From assembly GCA_031553655.1 (NCBI GenBank), contig JAVBLG010000020.1, forward strand, positions 1 through 26,473: a stretch of DNA of 26,473 bases, written 5' to 3'. Below are positions 22,482 to 26,473 of this stretch, piece by piece; positions within the stretch are counted from its first letter, which is position 1, and the number at the start of each line of letters is the position of its first letter. This DNA comes from JAVBLG01 sp031553655 (GTDB lineage: Bacteria > Desulfobacterota > Desulfovibrionia > Desulfovibrionales > Desulfovibrionaceae). The notes under the pieces are model-generated. The model had not been told where the DNA came from and made no database searches. It saw nothing but the letters and a program-made list of their open reading frames with translations. Made by a program: the position numbers and the translations under genes.

Positions 22482-22504
22482 AAAAAACGCTGAACCTTCA
22501 GCGT
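22482..22504 (-). terminator. Rho-independent terminator of pyruvate carboxylase
   Basis: On the minus strand ACGCTGAA-GG-TTCAGCGT is followed by TTTTTT. It lies about 135 bases past the stop at 22640, so the carboxylase and PEP synthase genes are probably separate transcripts although codirectional. Confidence 0.75.
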
Positions 22505-22639
22505 CGCGCCGGCAAATTTCCTGCATTAACCCTTTAATTTACTGATTTTATTAATAAGCGAGTTGAGATGCTTTTCTAATGTCTGCAAATATAGGAAGGC
22601 ATCAGAACCCGCTTTACTAATATGTATAGCTATGGGTTA

Positions 22640-25600
22640 TTATACTCCCTCGCCGCAATAAGGGCAATAGCTCACGCCCTCAATATTGATCGGTCGACCG
22701 CAGGCCTCGTTGGCGCAAAGTCTGGGTATGGGGCCGAGCTCCACAATCAACTCGCCTTCGCGCACTGTAACCATCTTCCTGCTTTCCTTGTAATCCGCTG
22801 TTTTGAGCACGCGCACAACCACTCCGTCAATGGGGGCCAGCACGGCTTTTTCCTGCTTCATTATAGATATGTTGAAAAGTTCTTCCCCAGCTTTGACCAG
22901 ATCTCCGGGATGCACGTAGGTGACCCACAAATCGCCGTTGCTTGGCGCGCCCACATGATACTTGTTGCCAAGGTCGGCCATGGGCGTGTCCTTGCCCGTC
23001 CCGCCTTGCGGTTTGGCCACCTGCACCTCGCAACTCATAATTTCCGAGTCGAGGGCATAGCGGCACACGGCGACACCGGACGCAGCCATACGAGAAATAG
23101 TAAGCAAAGTAAGGTGATGCGGTTTACCGCGGGAATCATTGAAGTACAGATCCTGCCCCGGCAAAAGCCCTTCGAACCACACATGCACCGGCAAATTGTT
23201 GGGGTCACCGTATTGAGCTTTGAACTTCACGGTCTTAACCGCGTCTCCGGGGTGGTTGAGATACAGCGCGAACTCTTCCGGAGTGGGCTTGCGTTTGATA
23301 ATTTCGGTAAAGGCCCGCTCCTCGGCGGCCAGATTGCAATCTTCAAGCAACTCCAGGGGTGAGCATTCGGTGCGACTTTGCAGAGCCTCGCGCGCGTGGG
23401 CCCCAAAGGCGCTTTCATAGACCCAGTCCGGGGGAAAGCCGAGGGGCAGCCGCCCGAACTTGCCGCATAGCAGATTGCGGAAAGCGTCGTTGCAATCGCG
23501 GTATATGCCCAGTCTGGCTTTGCCCATTTCCTCGCTGAGCGCCTCGCCGTTTTCATGAGCTCGAGCCGCCTCGCCCAGCACCTCCAGAAGGTAGCGCACT
23601 TCCTGATCACCGCCTCTTTTCCAGGCCCCGGTAACAGCCAGAAAGGCAGTGTTCCAGGTAATTTGCGAGCCGGGGGTCACGTCGTGATAGCGCACAATGC
23701 GCCTGGTGTCGGCCAAAAAACGCAGCATGTAGGGCAGCAGGTGAATGTACCCCTGCTTCATGGCCCCCTCCTGCGAGGAAGAAGTTGCGCCGCCGGGCAT
23801 GGCGTGGCGCACCACGTCGTGGTCTGTGCCCTGGAAATATGGTGCGCAATAGCGGTCGTAGTAAGGCATGACCTGCTTACACACAAAATTGGCGTCACGC
23901 ACGCTTTCGCGATCGAGCTTCACGGGCAGGCCCAGTTCCTCTTCAATGTAGGCCGCCGTGGCCAGCACGTCGCCCTGGCCGTAAGAGCGCACCGAAGACC
24001 CCAGGGCCACATCAATTATATGAGCCCCAGCCTTGGCCGCCGCACCGCAGGCGGGCACAAAAAGCCCGTCGGTGTAGTGACGGTGGTAATGCAGCACCAG
24101 TTCCGGCCATTTTTTGCGCAGAGCCGTTACCAGAGCATCCATAAACTTCGGCGGGCAAACCCCGGCCATGTCTTTCAGCCCCAGTATGATATGCTTGGCC
24201 ACAGCGTTCTCGCCAAGGCCTCCGACACTGCCGCACATGCGCAATATTTCCGCCGTAACGCCCAAGTAATGATCTATGTCAAATCCCTTGGCGTGAGAAA
24301 GGGATATGGCCGGTTGAAAAACAATGTCGTTCCGGTTCAGCACAACTTCGGCCAGAGGACGCATGTTTTCGATATGATTCAAAAAGTCGAAACAGCGAAC
24401 CACATGGTAATGCTCGCAGATCATCTCGCCGGTGAGGCGCATCAGATTTTTGGGCTGGGGGCTGTAGCCCAATACATTGGTGGAGCGCACCAGAATCTGC
24501 TTCATGGTTTTGGGGGCGAAGCGGTTCCATTCCCTGGCTTCGCTGAACGGATAAGTCATATTGGCCATCATGGCCACGTGAAAATGCGCCCCGCCGCCGT
24601 TTTCAATAGAAAAATATCCCACATTGTCCAGATAGGGACCGATGAGCCGGTCTTCGGCCAAGCGGAAGCGGTTGCCGCTGTTGGACTGGGTCATGTCGCG
24701 CGGGGTGGTGTCCGCAAAGTGCACATAGCCGGAATCGCGTATAAAATCCAGCAACGCCAGCCGGTCGCCCCGAGGATAGGGCGAAGGCTTGCGGCGCAAG
24801 GCCCCGGGAATGGGCGGCAGCACAGGATCAAAGGAGGGCATGCGCGGCGTGTCCACAGTGCGGTAATTGCCTAGTTGCACATGGGGGTTATGGCCCAAAG
24901 CCGAAATTTCGGCCACCAGCTTTGCCAGACGCTCCCCTTCGGGAGCAAGGTCGGTATATGACAGCAGCTCCGGAGAATTAGCAATGAAGTTGGTGTCATA
25001 CATTCCCTTACGGAACTTGGGGTGCTTGAGCACCTGGCGATAAAAGGGAATGGTGGTTTTCAACCCGCCGATAATGTATTCTCCCAGAGCGCGCTCCATT
25101 ATGCTCACGGCTTTTTCCATTTCGCGGGCATAAGTGATCAGCAGGGAACCGGCCGAATCGTAATTGGAAGGGAATTCATAGCCCGCCGACATGTTGGAGT
25201 CCAGGCGCACACCAGGGCCGCCGGGCGACACATAACGACTTACCAAGCCGGAATTGGGGGCAAAGCCGTTCTGCGGATCTTCGCAGTTGATGCGCACTTG
25301 CATGGCATGGTGCACCGGGCGGGTATTTTCTTCCGAAAGGCGTAGTTTTCCGCCAAAAGCCACGGCAATCTGCTCTTCAACAAGGTCGATGCCGTAGCGG
25401 CATTCGGTAATGCCGTGTTCCACCTGAAGACGCGTATTGACTTCAATTAGATAAGGTACGCCATCGGAAGTGACCAGAAATTCCACTGTTGCCAGCGAAT
25501 GGTAGTTAACGGCCAGAATCAGCCGCCGCGCGTAATCCTTGAGTTCCTCGCGCAGCTTTTCAGTGAAAAGCGGCCAAGGCGATGGAGTTATTTCAATGAG

Positions 25601-26344
25601 TTTTTGATGGTTGCGCTGCACTGTGCAATCGCGCTCGTCAAAGGCGAAGACATTGCCGTGCTGGTCGGCTATGACCTGAATTTCAATGTGGCGTACCGAA
25701 TCAAGATATTTTTCCACAAAAAGGCGCGGATTGCCGAAAGAAGCCTGAGCCATGGTGGAGGCCTTGAAGAAGGCGTCTTCAAGCTCGGCCTCGTCGTTCA
25801 CAATAAAAATGCCCCGCCCGCCTCCGCCGCCTTCGGCCTTGAGCATGATCGGCAAGCCTATCTCTTTGGCCAAGCGCCGGGCCTCAGACATGTCCACGGC
25901 CCCTTCCGAGCCGGGAACAACGGGGATATTCAATTTTTTTGCCAGATTCCGGGCATTAACCTTATTGCCGAGCAAATTCATGGCCTCGGCCGTAGCCCCT
26001 ATGAACACCAGCCCCGCCTTGGCGCATTTGGCCGGAAAATCCGAATCTTCCGAGGAAAAACCCCATCCAGGATGCACGGCCGCCACGCCCCGGCGCAAAG
26101 CCAGAGACACTATGCGATCCATATCAAGGTAACCGCGGGCGTCTTCGCCCAGAAGCAAAAGCTCCTGCGCGGCCGAGGCTGCCGGGGCGGTTTTGTCCAC
26201 GTCGGTGGCGGCCATTACCGCCACAGCGTCAAAACGCTCCCTGATCGACCGACAAATGCGCCGGGCCGGAATGCCCCGGTTGGCAACCAGAATGAGCTTG
26301 CCCTTCAACTCCGCCAGTATTTGCTCAAAATCTTTCGGTTCCAA
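22640..26344 (-). CDS. pyc: Pyruvate carboxylase, single-chain, with a C-terminal zinc-ribbon-like tail
   Basis: Makes oxaloacetate from pyruvate, bicarbonate and ATP using biotin. The 1234 residues run as biotin carboxylase (about 15-460; KAEGGGGGRGIF at 169-180, RHIEIQV at 218-224, EVNTRLQVEH at 301-310), carboxyltransferase barrel (about 540-830; DTTPRDMTQS at 545-554, LKDMAG at 723-728, metal-binding HRH at 754-756) and biotinyl domain. The biotin lysine is Lys1163 in SIMKQE, not the usual AMKM. A short tail has Cys1210-x4-Cys1215-x11-Cys1227-x2-Cys1230. The start is TTG at 26344, with AAGGA upstream and an in-frame TAA just before, so no ATG alternative exists nearby. The carboxyltransferase part is divergent, so another 2-oxoacid is conceivable, but the PEP synthase neighbour favours pyruvate. 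Confidence 0.9.
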   Translation of the reverse strand: MEPKDFEQILAELKGKLILVANRGIPARRICRSIRERFDAVAVMAATDVDKTAPAASAAQELLLLGEDARGYLDMDRIVSLALRRGVAAVHPGWGFSSEDSDFPAKCAKAGLVFIGATAEAMNLLGNKVNARNLAKKLNIPVVPGSEGAVDMSEARRLAKEIGLPIMLKAEGGGGGRGIFIVNDEAELEDAFFKASTMAQASFGNPRLFVEKYLDSVRHIEIQVIADQHGNVFAFDERDCTVQRNHQKLIEITPSPWPLFTEKLREELKDYARRLILAVNYHSLATVEFLVTSDGVPYLIEVNTRLQVEHGITECRYGIDLVEEQIAVAFGGKLRLSEENTRPVHHAMQVRINCEDPQNGFAPNSGLVSRYVSPGGPGVRLDSNMSAGYEFPSNYDSAGSLLITYAREMEKAVSIMERALGEYIIGGLKTTIPFYRQVLKHPKFRKGMYDTNFIANSPELLSYTDLAPEGERLAKLVAEISALGHNPHVQLGNYRTVDTPRMPSFDPVLPPIPGALRRKPSPYPRGDRLALLDFIRDSGYVHFADTTPRDMTQSNSGNRFRLAEDRLIGPYLDNVGYFSIENGGGAHFHVAMMANMTYPFSEAREWNRFAPKTMKQILVRSTNVLGYSPQPKNLMRLTGEMICEHYHVVRCFDFLNHIENMRPLAEVVLNRNDIVFQPAISLSHAKGFDIDHYLGVTAEILRMCGSVGGLGENAVAKHIILGLKDMAGVCPPKFMDALVTALRKKWPELVLHYHRHYTDGLFVPACGAAAKAGAHIIDVALGSSVRSYGQGDVLATAAYIEEELGLPVKLDRESVRDANFVCKQVMPYYDRYCAPYFQGTDHDVVRHAMPGGATSSSQEGAMKQGYIHLLPYMLRFLADTRRIVRYHDVTPGSQITWNTAFLAVTGAWKRGGDQEVRYLLEVLGEAARAHENGEALSEEMGKARLGIYRDCNDAFRNLLCGKFGRLPLGFPPDWVYESAFGAHAREALQSRTECSPLELLEDCNLAAEERAFTEIIKRKPTPEEFALYLNHPGDAVKTVKFKAQYGDPNNLPVHVWFEGLLPGQDLYFNDSRGKPHHLTLLTISRMAASGVAVCRYALDSEIMSCEVQVAKPQGGTGKDTPMADLGNKYHVGAPSNGDLWVTYVHPGDLVKAGEELFNISIMKQEKAVLAPIDGVVVRVLKTADYKESRKMVTVREGELIVELGPIPRLCANEACGRPINIEGVSYCPYCGEGV

Positions 26345-26372
26345 GATATTGTCCTTTTATCGGGCAGGTGTG

Positions 26373-26473
<101 letters not shown>

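Larger units (their letters stand above)
22322..22639. other. Interval between pyruvate carboxylase and PEP synthase
   Basis: No gene is seen in these 318 bases. They hold the terminator of the carboxylase gene (22482-22504) and a probable promoter for the PEP synthase gene (22383-22410). The part between 22505 and 22639 is AT-rich and featureless to my eye. Confidence 0.6.

Noticed and set aside
23555..24874. 439-residue open frame opposite the pyruvate carboxylase gene
   Set aside because: Antisense shadow of a gene with clear biotin-enzyme motifs.

Overview
The window reads as chromosome of a Desulfovibrio-like sulfate reducer (Desulfovibrionaceae). The evidence is a porin of the Desulfovibrio 'homotrimeric porin' type, a PEP synthase-like gene next to a pyruvate carboxylase (both of the long form I associate with Desulfovibrio), several sigma-54 signals, and a periplasmic molybdoenzyme with its own cytochrome. 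This is inferred from gene content only. About 17 protein genes and one tRNA are supported. No insertion sequence, CRISPR array, prophage or rRNA is visible.

Layout. (1) 1-2062: an outer-membrane porin and its terminator. (2) 2483-8810: a left-pointing cluster of a small periplasmic c-type cytochrome, a Tat-exported molybdopterin oxidoreductase, a 4x[4Fe-4S] subunit, a di-haem b-type membrane subunit (PhsABC/PsrAB-like) and an exported single-domain rhodanese. Divergent from it is a PAS-AAA+-Fis sigma-54 activator; the shared intergenic region carries nested inverted repeats (probable enhancer) and a GG-N10-GC sigma-54 promoter facing the cytochrome. This is the most interesting system in the window: a self-regulated thiosulfate/polysulfide-type respiratory module. 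(3) 9004-12127: aspartase and the DcuA aspartate/succinate-type exchanger, divergently transcribed, so aspartate can be imported, deaminated to fumarate and used as an electron acceptor. (4) 12152-13803: an FmdB-type zinc ribbon protein, a DJ-1/PfpI protein and an unrecognised 164-residue protein with a good sigma-54 promoter. (5) 13995-17580: tRNA-Ser(GGA), a structured non-coding stretch, and a two-gene TAXI-type TRAP transporter. (6) 17616-18462: a tandem ACT-domain protein and TatA. TatA is the translocase component that the Tat-dependent molybdoenzyme would need. (7) 18743-26344: a 1192-residue PEP synthase-like protein and a 1234-residue pyruvate carboxylase, together the pyruvate node of gluconeogenesis and anaplerosis. 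The last ~100 bases are a poly-G tract that looks like a contig-end artefact.

How the genes fit together: pyruvate carboxylase makes oxaloacetate, PEP synthase makes PEP, and aspartase plus DcuA supply fumarate and export a C4-dicarboxylate. The molybdoenzyme cluster offers a second anaerobic electron sink acting on a sulfur compound in the periplasm. Both the molybdoenzyme control region and the aspA-dcuA control region contain GGTGTAG/CTACACC half-sites, which suggests, but does not prove, a regulatory link.
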